Notes: a model not told the origin generated them from the sequence alone. Positions 7,689 through 16,348 are shown, counted from the stretch's first letter. The stretch is DNA of 64,000 bases from Ktedonobacteraceae bacterium (GCA_035653615.1 DASRBN010000039.1:1-64000), one strand, 5' to 3'. A program made the numbers and translations.

Positions 7689-9044
7689 CTAAGCTGGATC
7701 GTAAAAGGCGTCCGTAGGCGGATTGAAAGACGATTTCGGACACGTTCTTTGCTGCAGCACAAGTGGCGGCAATGGTTGCTGTTGAAAATTGAAGACATGT
7801 ATCAGGTTGTTGGCGTTCATATCCAGCCCACCTAATGAGGGAAGGTCCAGTATTGACTCGGTAAATTTCAGTATCGATGGGAAGGAGTAGAAGGTGTGGT
7901 CAATATAGTGTGGCTTCGTATATGGCGAAATGACCAGCAGCGGAGCGCGAAGGCCATATTCGATCTTGGGGTTAGGTCCTTTCGAGGGCTTGATGTGATC
8001 ATAGAAGCCGCCAAAATCATCCCAGGTCAGGAAGATGGCTGTACTATTCCATAACGCTGTATTCTGCATCACCGCGTTGATCTGTTGCACCGTCCAGTTT
8101 TCTCCAGCGCAAATGCTCTCAGGTGGATGATCGCTTACATTGCCCGGCTGCACCAACCAGCTTACTGTTGGCAGCGTTCCAGCCGCGGCATCCTTGACGA
8201 ACTGCGTGTAGTCGGCGGTATGCAACTTCCATTGAGATGTCTCGCGAATATCCTGAATCGCGTCGTATGTGTTCCATTCATAGCCATTCTGGTCCTGGCC
8301 GGGGGAGTAGACCTTCCAGGAGAGTCCATGAGCGTTCAGGAGGTCGCCAAGCGTCTGAAACGTAAAACATGGGAAGGCATAGGTGACTTTACCGTTGGGG
8401 TGGCGCTCTTCAACGGTGGTGCCTTTCGGATCATCGCATCCCCATCTGTCTATGTATTTGCCGAGACCCTGGGGGTTTAGATCCACATCATCGTTTGTGG
8501 CAGCGATGGAGAAGAGATGATTCGGGAAACTATCGGCGTCAACCGTGTAGAAAAAGTGATCGGGAAGAGCAAAAGTTTGAGCGTATTGCCAGTAATTGGG
8601 AATGTCCGACTGGTAGAACTGGGAGTCCGAAACATCGATAGACTTTCCCCCAATCTGCTGTACCGCGCCCGGAATCTTTGAGAAGCCATCCATTTTGCCG
8701 TGATCGTATCCAATCAGAAAGGCCAGGCGGCTGTGGGCAATATCGAAAGCAAGAGTATCGGGTTGATGATTTAAAGGGTGTATCTTGCCTTTCGGGTCCT
8801 TGTACGTCGTGGCTCCATCGGCGCCGGGGAAGGTGCCAAACATACTATCGAAGGTGCGGTTCTCTTTGACCATAATCACGATATGCTTGATTGGATAAGA
8901 AGCAGCGTGTGCTATCTCTGTCGATTGTGGACTCAACGGAGCATAAAAGATCAGGAGCAGCAGGAAGAGCGCGAAGAGACAGCCGGGGCAAATATAGCGG
9001 GTGAAGTAACTTGTTGATCGGCAATGCCGGTGTTTTCCACTCAT
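7689..9044 (-). CDS. Secreted phosphoesterase (acid phosphatase/phospholipase C family)
   Basis: 451-residue phosphoesterase, last gene of cluster 2. A long n-region (MSGKHRHCRSTSYFTRY) precedes a strong hydrophobic core at about 20-35 (CLFALFLLLLIFY) and an Ala-rich exit, as in a Sec signal. Motifs KENRTFDSMFG, DHGKMDGFSK, FPNHLFSIA, DHPPESICAGENW and WDDFGGFYDHI are complete. Start at 9044 has GGAGAG about 7 nt upstream. It follows its neighbour paralogue by 75 nt with no obvious terminator between, suggesting one mRNA. It is closest by eye to the copies with a KPSxGPNxKIEYG segment, pointing to duplication within the locus. The enzyme probably releases phosphate outside the cell. Confidence 0.9.
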   Translation of the reverse strand: MSGKHRHCRSTSYFTRYICPGCLFALFLLLLIFYAPLSPQSTEIAHAASYPIKHIVIMVKENRTFDSMFGTFPGADGATTYKDPKGKIHPLNHQPDTLAFDIAHSRLAFLIGYDHGKMDGFSKIPGAVQQIGGKSIDVSDSQFYQSDIPNYWQYAQTFALPDHFFYTVDADSFPNHLFSIAATNDDVDLNPQGLGKYIDRWGCDDPKGTTVEERHPNGKVTYAFPCFTFQTLGDLLNAHGLSWKVYSPGQDQNGYEWNTYDAIQDIRETSQWKLHTADYTQFVKDAAAGTLPTVSWLVQPGNVSDHPPESICAGENWTVQQINAVMQNTALWNSTAIFLTWDDFGGFYDHIKPSKGPNPKIEYGLRAPLLVISPYTKPHYIDHTFYSFPSILKFTESILDLPSLGGLDMNANNLIHVFNFQQQPLPPLVLQQRTCPKSSFNPPTDAFYDPA

Positions 9045-9119
9045 ACTCTGCTCTCCATGGCATAAGATATATCTGGGCGAGCTCCGCCCAGATGTTAACA
9101 GGTGTTAAAAAGAACAGAA

Positions 9120-10469
9120 TCACGATATATCGGTAATTGGATTCATCGGCCTGCCTGCCGGTGGAGGCGGACACTTGCGCTGCTTTAAGACGAGCGGCGG
9201 TAAAGCCTGCTGGCTAAAGTTGAATACATTGATCAGGTTATGGGCCTGCTTATCCATCTCACCAAGAGAAGGCAGGTCCAAAACTGTTTCCACGAACTTG
9301 AGCATCGACGCAAAATTGTACTGGGTAGAGTCAATGTAGTGGGGCCTGGCATAGGGAGAGATGACAATGAGGGGAGCGCGGAATCCAAACTCAATTTGAG
9401 GGTTAGGACCAACGGGTGGCACTACATGATCATAGAGTCCGCCAAAATCATCCCAGGTGAGGAAGATAGCGGTTGTATTCCACAGCGTTTTGTTTTGCAT
9501 AATAGCATTGATCTGTTGCACCGTCCAGTTCTCGCCGGCGCACATGCTCTCCCCCGGGTGGTCGCTCACACTGGTGGGCTGCACGAGCCAGCTTACGGTA
9601 GGTAAGGTTCCGGCTGTGGCATCCTTGACGAACTGGCTGTAATCGGCATTATGCTGTTTCCACTGGTTACTATCGCGGATATCTTGAATCGAGTCGAAGG
9701 CATCCCATTCGTATCCAGTCTGGTTGAAGCCGGGCGCGTAGGATTTCCAGGAAATGCCTCGCGCTGTTAAGAGATCTCCAAGCGTAGGAAAGGTGAAGCA
9801 GGGAAATACATGTGATACTTTGCCGTTGGAATGAAGCTCTTCTACTGTCGTACCTTTGCTTGAATCACATCCCCAGTTATTGACATATTTCCCTTTCAAT
9901 ATGGGATTGGCATCAACGTCATCGTCGGTTGCGGCGATTGAGAAGAGGTGGCCGGGGAAGCTGGGTCCCTGAATGGTGTAGAAGAAGTGGTCAGGCAGCG
10001 CAAAGGTCTGCGCGTATTGCCAGTAATTGGGAATATCCGATTGGTAGAATTGAGCATCGGCAACGTCGAGTTTAAGCACTCCGTAAATCTCAATTGCACC
10101 TGGGAGGAGGGAGAAGCCATCCATCTTGCCATGGTCGTAAGCGGTAAGAAATGCCGCGTGGTCATGGGCGACATCGAAAAACAGCATATCAGGTTCATGA
10201 TTGAGGGGATGAACCTTGCCATTTGGGTCTTTATAGGTTGTGGCTCCATCGGCTCCAGGGAAGGTGCCAAACAGATTGTCGAAGGTGTGGTTCTCTTTGA
10301 CCATAATCACGATATGCTGAATAGGATACGAATGGGAAGTAACGGCTGCCACTACCTGAGGCTTTGGTACCCGGTCAAAGCAAACCAGCAACAGCAGAAG
10401 TCCAAGAGTACCGGCAATACGAATGATGGTGGCTATAGTCAAACGTTGCCAGGCTGAGAACTGCTTCAT
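9120..10469 (-). CDS. Secreted phosphoesterase (acid phosphatase/phospholipase C family)
   Basis: 449-residue phosphoesterase, first enzyme gene of cluster 2. The N-terminus MKQFSAWQRLTIATIIR is followed by a hydrophobic core (IAGTLGLLLLLVCF), a typical export signal. It carries KENHTFDNLFG, so the usual Arg after Asn is His and Ser is Asn in this first motif, and WDDFGGLYDHV instead of GGFYDHV. These are the most divergent active-site surroundings of the five copies and may mean a shifted substrate range. Start at 10469 is preferred because the longer open frame upstream (to 10523) has no export signal and no better ribosome site. The gene is separated from the MauE-thioredoxin gene by about 255 nt that include a perfect GC-rich hairpin. 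Confidence 0.88.
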   Translation of the reverse strand: MKQFSAWQRLTIATIIRIAGTLGLLLLLVCFDRVPKPQVVAAVTSHSYPIQHIVIMVKENHTFDNLFGTFPGADGATTYKDPNGKVHPLNHEPDMLFFDVAHDHAAFLTAYDHGKMDGFSLLPGAIEIYGVLKLDVADAQFYQSDIPNYWQYAQTFALPDHFFYTIQGPSFPGHLFSIAATDDDVDANPILKGKYVNNWGCDSSKGTTVEELHSNGKVSHVFPCFTFPTLGDLLTARGISWKSYAPGFNQTGYEWDAFDSIQDIRDSNQWKQHNADYSQFVKDATAGTLPTVSWLVQPTSVSDHPGESMCAGENWTVQQINAIMQNKTLWNTTAIFLTWDDFGGLYDHVVPPVGPNPQIEFGFRAPLIVISPYARPHYIDSTQYNFASMLKFVETVLDLPSLGEMDKQAHNLINVFNFSQQALPPLVLKQRKCPPPPAGRPMNPITDIS

Positions 10470-10615
10470 ACTACACCTTCGATCTAGTGACACTCCGCTC
10501 AGGCTAAAGCCCTTTACTGTCAATGACGTTTGACAGGTATTCTATCAGCAAGCGGGAGCCAATGGGGCGGAGGGGCCAGATTATGCTCTTTGACCAAATA
10601 TTTCGGCCATCCAAC

Positions 10616-10635
10616 GGGGCCGATCAATCGGCCCC
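10616..10635 (-). terminator. Perfect GC-rich hairpin upstream of phosphoesterase
   Basis: GGGGCCGAT, two loop bases, ATCGGCCCC: a 9-bp perfect stem about 90 nt after the MauE-thioredoxin stop and about 150 nt before the next start codon. No T-run follows on the minus strand. It may be an RNA-processing or attenuation hairpin. The 255-nt spacer around it holds no gene I can support. Confidence 0.45.
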
Positions 10636-10724
10636 TACGGCACAGCTGTGGGGCTTGATTGACCGCATTTTTGCCGGGTTATTTTGTCAAAGGTCCATAA
10701 TCTAGCCTCGCATTGATTAGCCTG

Positions 10725-12245
10725 CTAGACTGCTGCCGGTTTAGGTTTAGCCTTGCTACGAATGGGTTTTTTAGCCAGGGCCAGAACCTCGTTTGCTCCA
10801 ACGGCCGGTTCGGAGATAACATAACCATTTTCATCAAGCAGTACTGCGATTGGAGTGCCATTTACCCCAAACATGCGCTGTGCGTAATGGCTATCATCAA
10901 GCATGATTGGAGCGCGGATACCCTGCGCCCTGTTTTCTTTTGGATTGCCACTGGAAATGACCAGCAACTGTGGCGCATCCTTTGGTGGCTTTGCTTCCCA
11001 GGCTTTCAGATCCCGCAACATGGCCTGACAGTAGCCGCAGCTTGTACTCCAGAAGAGAACCAGGGTCGGCTTCCCCAGGAAATCACCCAGATTGATCAGG
11101 TTTCCATCAAGGTCCGGCATGGTGATATCGGGAGCAAGTTCGCCAACTTTCGGAGGCTCAGGTGCGGAGGTATTGGGTATAGTAGGATGCAATATGGGCA
11201 ACTGTCCAGGTCTGGATGGGAGGATGACGGTCGCCTCTTCAACAAGTTCACGAATCTCGTCTTCACCCTCGGCAAGAGGACTGCTAATCCCTCCATCCGC
11301 TTTAACAATGACTCCTGTGGGGGTGCCTCGTATCAGGTAAGCCTGGGCCACCTCGGCGTCCTTCTGCAAAAGCACGGGATGAATGTCGTAATTTCCAATC
11401 TTGGCACGGTTGTCCTCGGCACTACCCTGGCTGATGACCGCAAAAGTGAGCCGGTCTGTGTGTTTACTTTGCCACTCCGCGAGATCTGGCAGCATAGCAG
11501 AGCAGGGCCCGCAAGTTGGAGAGATGAATACGAGCAGGACCGGTTTACCACGAGCGCAGAGGCTTTCAAGCGAGACAAGGTTCCCATCCAGGTCGGGGAG
11601 TTCAAATGTTGGAGCATCAGAGTCCACCTCTAATCCTGGTTTCTCGCTTGACATTTCAGGAACCTGCTCCAGACGTGTCTCTAACGCGTCTAGCCGTCCC
11701 AGTATGCGTCCAATCGAGCGCACTGCCTCAACGAGTACCCAACCCTCTGCCAGCAGCAAGATAGCGAAGATGATCGCAACCACCAGCTCGATGTCTTGCG
11801 CAATAGACAGAGCACCAATCCATGCTACCATGCCTGGTCCGGCATCCACTCGTCCGAGCGCAATAACGATACCGGCTACGACAGCAAGAATCACATTGCG
11901 GATCAGTGTCGCGCTGCTAATAGTAGAGGAGTAGAATACGCCAAAGCAGTGACAATCTGGCCTGCGACCGGAAGTGAGATTATAGCCGATGCCTGCGACA
12001 AACAGTAGTAGCAAGATTGCCGCGCCAATAGCTCCCCACCAGGCCGAGGCTGAAACTACAAGCGCTACTGCTACAGCAAGCTCCGCAAATGGCAGCAGGA
12101 CTCCGAGTGGGGCCGCGAGAAGATTGGGCAAACCGAAGTCTCGCATGGCCTGCTGCGAACCTTTGAGATCGAAGAGCTTGCCAACACCAGCCACGATGAA
12201 CACCACAACAAGCACCAGACGTGCCAGCAGGAGTAGGACACTCAT
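10725..12245 (-). CDS. MauE/DoxX-like membrane protein fused to two thioredoxin-like domains (cluster 2 copy)
   Basis: Same architecture and same length (506 residues) as the cluster 1 copy: MauE/DoxX-like helices with PDCHCFG at 96-102, then two redoxin domains with PTCGPC and TSCGYC. The N-terminus MSVLLLLARLVLVVVFIVAG goes straight into the first helix. Start at 12245 has GGGAGG upstream; a longer frame to 12332 would add a non-membrane stretch overlapping the upstream hairpin. Retention of all three cysteine pairs in both copies argues that each is needed. Predicted role is thiol-disulfide exchange for the adjacent Tat-exported Cys-rich protein, by analogy with MauD/MauE. Whether the chain oxidises or isomerises disulfides cannot be seen from sequence. 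Confidence 0.88.
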   Translation of the reverse strand: MSVLLLLARLVLVVVFIVAGVGKLFDLKGSQQAMRDFGLPNLLAAPLGVLLPFAELAVAVALVVSASAWWGAIGAAILLLLFVAGIGYNLTSGRRPDCHCFGVFYSSTISSATLIRNVILAVVAGIVIALGRVDAGPGMVAWIGALSIAQDIELVVAIIFAILLLAEGWVLVEAVRSIGRILGRLDALETRLEQVPEMSSEKPGLEVDSDAPTFELPDLDGNLVSLESLCARGKPVLLVFISPTCGPCSAMLPDLAEWQSKHTDRLTFAVISQGSAEDNRAKIGNYDIHPVLLQKDAEVAQAYLIRGTPTGVIVKADGGISSPLAEGEDEIRELVEEATVILPSRPGQLPILHPTIPNTSAPEPPKVGELAPDITMPDLDGNLINLGDFLGKPTLVLFWSTSCGYCQAMLRDLKAWEAKPPKDAPQLLVISSGNPKENRAQGIRAPIMLDDSHYAQRMFGVNGTPIAVLLDENGYVISEPAVGANEVLALAKKPIRSKAKPKPAAV

Positions 12246-12302
12246 AATACGAAGCCTCCCAACTGAAATAATGAAAAAAACTTGAAGTGATAACTGTAGA
12301 AG

Positions 12303-12332
12303 GTGCAGGGGCGATATAGCACGCCCCCACAC
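12303..12332 (-). terminator. GC-rich hairpin between Cys-rich gene C and MauE-thioredoxin gene
   Basis: Imperfect inverted repeat (GTGTGGGGGCG pairing with CGCCCCTGCAC, one mismatch, loop about 8 nt) about 40 nt after the Cys-rich gene stop. It occupies the same place as the cluster 1 hairpin at 6234-6262. No T-run follows. Likely controls relative expression inside the operon. Confidence 0.45.
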
Positions 12333-12370
12333 CCAAGAACTTAGCTCAGTGAGCTACATTCCGTGGGGAA

Positions 12371-12808
12371 TTAGCGATGAGCGCTGGTCGTGCCATGGCC
12401 GCTACCGAGCTGGCAGTTCTTGTTCTTGCCCTTACACTTCACGGTGCATACGTTGGGTGAAGGTGAGGCGCAGCAGGTGTTGATTGCGCAGAAGCTCCCC
12501 TTTGGGCAATCATGGTTGGAGCTACAGGCCTGCAACTGCGAACAGAACTGGGAGCATCCGCAGAACGCTTTGTTACTGGCGTTGGTAAAGCAGAAGCAGT
12601 TGGTGTTGGAGTTGTTGGCACAGTTCACATATGTGCCGCATACACCACCACCTCCGGGACAGGCCTTGCTTTTGGCCAGGGCTATGCCGGGAATGCCCGC
12701 GGCCACCGCTATGCCAGCTACACCGGCAGTAATGCGGCGGATCGCAGTACGGCGCCCGATCTTCTCATCTGCCACAGTCCTTGACAGATCTTCAAACCAG
12801 TTTGCCAT
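12371..12808 (-). CDS. Tat-signal, 16-cysteine small secreted protein (copy C), first gene of cluster 2
   Basis: 145-residue member of the same family as copies A and B. MANWFEDLSRT is followed by a twin-arginine motif IGRRTAIRR, a hydrophobic stretch (GVAGIAVAAGIPG) and a cleavage-like ALAKS. The mature part has 16 cysteines with the shared spacing: NTNCFCF, FCGCSQFC, DCPKGSFC, TCC and KNKNC, and a tail GSGHGTTSAHR. Start at 12808 follows AAGGAG by 6 nt; two earlier ATG codons are too near that site. It heads cluster 2 behind a leader of about 540 nt. The pattern of many short-spaced Cys pairs resembles secreted disulfide-stabilised mini-domains, but I recognise no named family. Confidence 0.85.
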   Translation of the reverse strand: MANWFEDLSRTVADEKIGRRTAIRRITAGVAGIAVAAGIPGIALAKSKACPGGGGVCGTYVNCANNSNTNCFCFTNASNKAFCGCSQFCSQLQACSSNHDCPKGSFCAINTCCASPSPNVCTVKCKGKNKNCQLGSGHGTTSAHR

Positions 12809-13345
12809 CATCATCTCCTTTTTGACGCAAGACCAGAATGCCTCGCGTCTGATGTTCCGCCTATGGCGGAAATCAACTCAACAATACAAATGGGACAATG
12901 ATCAACTGGTGGCCTCTATTCACAGGAACAGATAGCAGGCTCTTACTCCAGGTAGATATAGAGGTATGCTTCGCAGCTTATCTGCTTGTAGACAGTAGCA
13001 GCTCTGTTACCTCTAACCTCCAAACGAGCCTTAGCTCCTGGTATACTAGAGGACATGGGCCACACTACAAGGATTATCAAACGCAAACGAGTAGAATTTA
13101 CAAACCGCTCGCAAAGTAACTCTGGTTACACGGGAGAGTGCAAACCAAGCTGGTAAACCAGTTGATTAGGGAATCAGGAGCGCGTTTGTTTTCTACTGTT
13201 TATACAAACAAGCCATAAACATAGCTGTTGTACGAGCAACGGGTGAAATTAATAAATTTTGATGGGAATTCGCCAGCATCTGATGAATTAACGTTCCGTC
13301 CCTCCCTGACGTACGCTTCATTGTCGTATTTCAACGTGCCTTCAT
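12809..13345 (-). ncRNA. Long conserved 5' leader of cluster 2 (putative structured RNA)
   Basis: About 540 nt between the predicted transcription start near 13345 and the Cys-rich gene. Blocks shared with the cluster 1 leader keep their order: ACGTTCCGT plus G-rich flank (13291-13305), a partly kept hairpin (13201-13232, TATACAAACAAGCC with GCTGTTGTA), and a block around 13030-13100 including GACATGGGCCACACTACA. Sequence between the blocks has diverged, which points to selection on the blocks. Confidence 0.5.
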
Positions 13346-13351
13346 TGAAAA

Positions 13352-13381
13352 AGTGTAGCACATACTCTTCTTTTTTGTCAA
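13352..13381 (-). promoter_or_regulatory. Sigma70-type promoter of cluster 2
   Basis: Minus-strand TTGACA at 13376-13381, an 18-bp spacer and TACACT at 13352-13357. The arrangement equals that of the cluster 1 promoter. Upstream sequence is A/T-rich, as in an UP element. Confidence 0.72.
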
Positions 13382-13687
13382 GGATTCTTCATAGCCACAA
13401 TCTCATAAAGTAGTAATAATGGGAATAAAATAGAGGCAATTTTTGTTCTACAAGCCTATTAATTCATTGCACCCTAAACTCGCCAGATTCGATATGGAGG
13501 AAGATGAGAAGCCGTTCCATTAAACGAAGATGGTAATAAGGATATATTCGACTAACAAACGAACAGGCAGGCAAATTGTTTCCTTTAGGTAATTATACCT
13601 AAATATAACCGCTGTTTATTTTACGATCATCATCGCCTCTCCCTTTGATCGCTTTTGGCAAAGAGTAAGACGCTCAATAGTTTGCTA
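13382..13687. other. Spacer upstream of cluster 2 promoter
   Basis: A/T-rich, no gene supported. It contains an imperfect inverted repeat at 13584-13603 (TTTAGGT and ACCTAAA arms) that could be an operator or a weak terminator for the methyltransferase on the minus strand. Confidence 0.35.
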
Positions 13688-14503
13688 TTAGATCGGCTTT
13701 GTGGCTTTTAGCGAGAACATCAGCGGCAACAGCTTCCGCTTTTGTGGATCTTTGAAGCGCCAGAATTTATTCTCGTCCTCTTCCATTTCTGGGAAAGGAT
13801 CCCAGGCGCAAAACGGGTGTTCGTGTAGAAAATCAATGCGCAAGCCAGCTGCGAGCAGCGAGCTGAAAATCTCGCTAAAGGAATGATTCCATCCATAGGT
13901 CGTATGATGCTCCATCTCTGCTTCTTTCTCGGCATAGGTGCCTTGCGATTCATCTTTTATGGGTTCTGACGAAAAATAAGGGTACCCAACTTTCAGCTCC
14001 GGTCCCTTTTCGTCAATAGTCCACATAAAAGGATGCCCTTCGGCTATATAGAAAAATCCTCCCGGTTTGAGGTAGTCGGCGATAAGTTGTCCCCAGGCTT
14101 GCAGATCAGGGAGCCAACCGATAGCCCCGTAGGAAGTAAAGACGATATCGAATTGGGCAGCGGGAGGAAAGTTGCTGCGTAAATCGTAAATATTGGAGCA
14201 GATAAAATTTGCGCCTATTCCGACATCCCTGCTGATGGCCTTTGCCAGCTGAATGGCCTGGTCGGAAAAATCGACGCCTGTTACCGTTGCTCCCAATCTT
14301 GCCCATGATAGCGTATCGAGTCCAAAGTGGCATTGCAGGTGCAGCAGCGATTTGCCCGCTACGTCCCCAACTTCAGTCAGCTCGAGTGGTTTGAGCTTCG
14401 ATTTACCTGCCTTAAATGCTGCCAGTTCGTATGCATCTCCCCGGACATGTATCTGAGCAGCTTCGTTCCACCATTCCAGGTTGGACTGCATATATTCGTT
14501 CAT
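13688..14503 (-). CDS. Class I SAM-dependent methyltransferase
   Basis: 271-residue soluble enzyme expected to transfer a methyl group from S-adenosylmethionine to an unknown small acceptor. The Rossmann motif I region is altered (LLHLQCHFGLDTLSWA in place of the usual GxGxG), as in a subgroup of class I enzymes. Acidic motif II follows (VTGVDFSDQAI), then FDIVFTSYGAIGWL and LKPGGFFYIAEGHP. The start at 14503 has AGGAGA 7 nt upstream; an upstream extension to 14578 has no site. The gene stands alone and is divergent from the amino-acid permease. The C-terminal part (HSFSEIFSSLLAAGLRIDFLHEH) is typical of enzymes in this subgroup. Acceptor not predictable. Confidence 0.85.
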   Translation of the reverse strand: MNEYMQSNLEWWNEAAQIHVRGDAYELAAFKAGKSKLKPLELTEVGDVAGKSLLHLQCHFGLDTLSWARLGATVTGVDFSDQAIQLAKAISRDVGIGANFICSNIYDLRSNFPPAAQFDIVFTSYGAIGWLPDLQAWGQLIADYLKPGGFFYIAEGHPFMWTIDEKGPELKVGYPYFSSEPIKDESQGTYAEKEAEMEHHTTYGWNHSFSEIFSSLLAAGLRIDFLHEHPFCAWDPFPEMEEDENKFWRFKDPQKRKLLPLMFSLKATKPI

Positions 14504-14765
14504 GTTCAAATCTCCTGTTCTGTTTTTCTTTATATAGAATATCATAACAATTTGCTCCTGGTACTCAGCGCTCGTCATCTGAGGATTTCACTGGAACTGA
14601 TATCAGTTGCGACACGTGTAAACAACATGGCAAAAATCCTTGTATAATGCAACCAGGTAGATTCTTTTTGTCTTCTCCTCGTTTGTTCGCTGATCCTTTT
14701 GTAAGGTGGGTTTGTAGGCAGCGTTCCTTAGTAACTGGCGCGTAGAACAAGAACAGGAGTTATAC

Positions 14766-16214
14766 ATGGCAACGACACAAAAGAACTCATTGTGGCGAGT
14801 CAAACCGGTTGATCTTATTCTGAAACAAAGTGACGAGCATGAGCATGGACTCAAGCGGGTATTGGGTTCTTTCAGTATCACGCTGCTGGGTATTGGCGCT
14901 ATTGTCGGTACCGGTATTTTCGTATTAACCGGTGTTGCGGCAGCGAAGTATGCCGGGCCGGGACTGATCCTTTCATTTGTCCTGGCAGGCATTGTGAGCG
15001 GCCTGGCGGCAATCTGCTATGCTGAATTCGCAAGTACCGTACCCATAGCAGGCAGCGCCTACACCTACTCTTATGCGACGCTCGGTGAGCTGATTGCCTG
15101 GATTATTGGCTGGGACCTGATCCTGGAATATGCAGTGGGTGCAGCGGCTGTCAGTATTGGCTGGTCTGGGTACCTGGTTGACCTGCTTAAGGGTGCTTTC
15201 GGTGTAACCCTGCCCAGGGCGCTCACTGCATCTCCTTTTTCGGGCGGCATCATCAACCTGCCTGCCTTTCTCATCATTCTCGTTATCACAGGTCTGCTGA
15301 TTCTGGGTACGTCTGAAAGCACCAAAGTCAATAATACCATCGTGGTCATCAAGCTCGCGGTGATTTTGTTCTTTCTTGTGATAGGCTTTGGCCATATCAA
15401 TGCAGGAAATTGGAATCCATTCCTGCCTTTCGGCGTTGGGGGTATTTTCCGTGGCGCCAGCATCATCTTCTTCGCCTACATTGGCTTTGACCAGATTTCA
15501 ACCTCGGCGGAGGAGGCGCGCAATCCTGCTCGCGATTTGCCAATCGGTATCTTCATGAGTCTGTTGATCTGTACCGTTCTCTATATCCTGGTAACAGCGG
15601 TACTGACCGGGGTAGTGCGGTACACGCAGTTGAATGTGGCATCGCCTGTATCGCATGCGCTCATCTTGCTCGGTCTGAACGCTGCTGGATCAATCATCTC
15701 GGTGGGTGCCCTTTGTGGCTTGACGACGGTCTTGATCGTGCTGCTTTTTGGTCAGAGCCGCATCTTCTTCTCGATGGCGCGCGATGGCCTTCTGCCGCGT
15801 TTCTTCTCAATCATTCACCCGCGTTTCCGCACACCATACCTGTCGAGCCTGCTTGTTGGAATCGTCGTGGCGCTGGTTGCTGGTCTTACACCGATTGACG
15901 TGGTGGCTGAATTGACCAATATTGGGACATTGGCCGCATTCGTACTGGTTTCCATCGCCGTCCTGATCCTGCGGCGCACGCAGCCCAACCTGCGGCGTGG
16001 ATTCCGCGTGCCTCTAGTACCCTTGATTCCCATCCTCTCCGTCATTGGTTCGATTGTGCTGATTGTTAGCCTGCCGTGGGTAACGCTTGTGAGATTCGTT
16101 GTCTGGCTGGTAATCGGACTGGTCATTTACTTCCTCTATAGCAGGCGCAACAGCCGCTTGCAAGAGGGGGCAGGGAACTATGCAGGAGATAGTATGGTTG
16201 AAAAAGGGGCTTAG
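14766..16214 (+). CDS. APC-family amino acid permease
   Basis: 482-residue integral membrane protein of the amino acid-polyamine-organocation superfamily, close in layout to cationic amino acid transporters of the YfnA/CAT type. About twelve hydrophobic helices are visible. The first contains the substrate-binding signature GIGAIVGTGIFVLTG, and EFASTVPIAGSAYTYSY follows near helix 3. Helix 6 carries FFAYIGFDQISTSAEEARNP, a hallmark of the CAT-like subgroup. Start ATG has CAGGAG about 8 nt upstream. It is monocistronic in appearance: an inverted repeat follows the stop and the next gene uses its own weak start. Substrate is probably a basic or neutral amino acid; exact specificity is not readable. 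Confidence 0.92.
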   Translation: MATTQKNSLWRVKPVDLILKQSDEHEHGLKRVLGSFSITLLGIGAIVGTGIFVLTGVAAAKYAGPGLILSFVLAGIVSGLAAICYAEFASTVPIAGSAYTYSYATLGELIAWIIGWDLILEYAVGAAAVSIGWSGYLVDLLKGAFGVTLPRALTASPFSGGIINLPAFLIILVITGLLILGTSESTKVNNTIVVIKLAVILFFLVIGFGHINAGNWNPFLPFGVGGIFRGASIIFFAYIGFDQISTSAEEARNPARDLPIGIFMSLLICTVLYILVTAVLTGVVRYTQLNVASPVSHALILLGLNAAGSIISVGALCGLTTVLIVLLFGQSRIFFSMARDGLLPRFFSIIHPRFRTPYLSSLLVGIVVALVAGLTPIDVVAELTNIGTLAAFVLVSIAVLILRRTQPNLRRGFRVPLVPLIPILSVIGSIVLIVSLPWVTLVRFVVWLVIGLVIYFLYSRRNSRLQEGAGNYAGDSMVEKGA

Positions 16215-16259
16215 AGCAGACGCAAGCTTTGTGCTATACTGATCAGCGTAAGAGAAACG

Positions 16260-16303
16260 TGCCATTTGAGAAGGTTGAGAAGCCGATACCTTTTCAAATG
16301 GCA
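16260..16303 (+). terminator. Hairpin after the permease gene
   Basis: Stem TGCCATTTGA(G)AAGG pairs with CCTTTTCAAATGGCA around a 14-nt loop, 45 nt after the permease stop. There is no T-run, so it may end transcription weakly or protect the mRNA end. Confidence 0.45.
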
Positions 16304-16348
16304 TGGTAAAGTGGTGGGAAGAAAGATGAAAGGGGAGATCCAACCATC

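Noticed and set aside
10713-11633. 306-codon plus-strand open frame
   Set aside because: It lies entirely opposite the MauE-double-thioredoxin gene, whose domains and motifs are clear; the antisense product has no motif.
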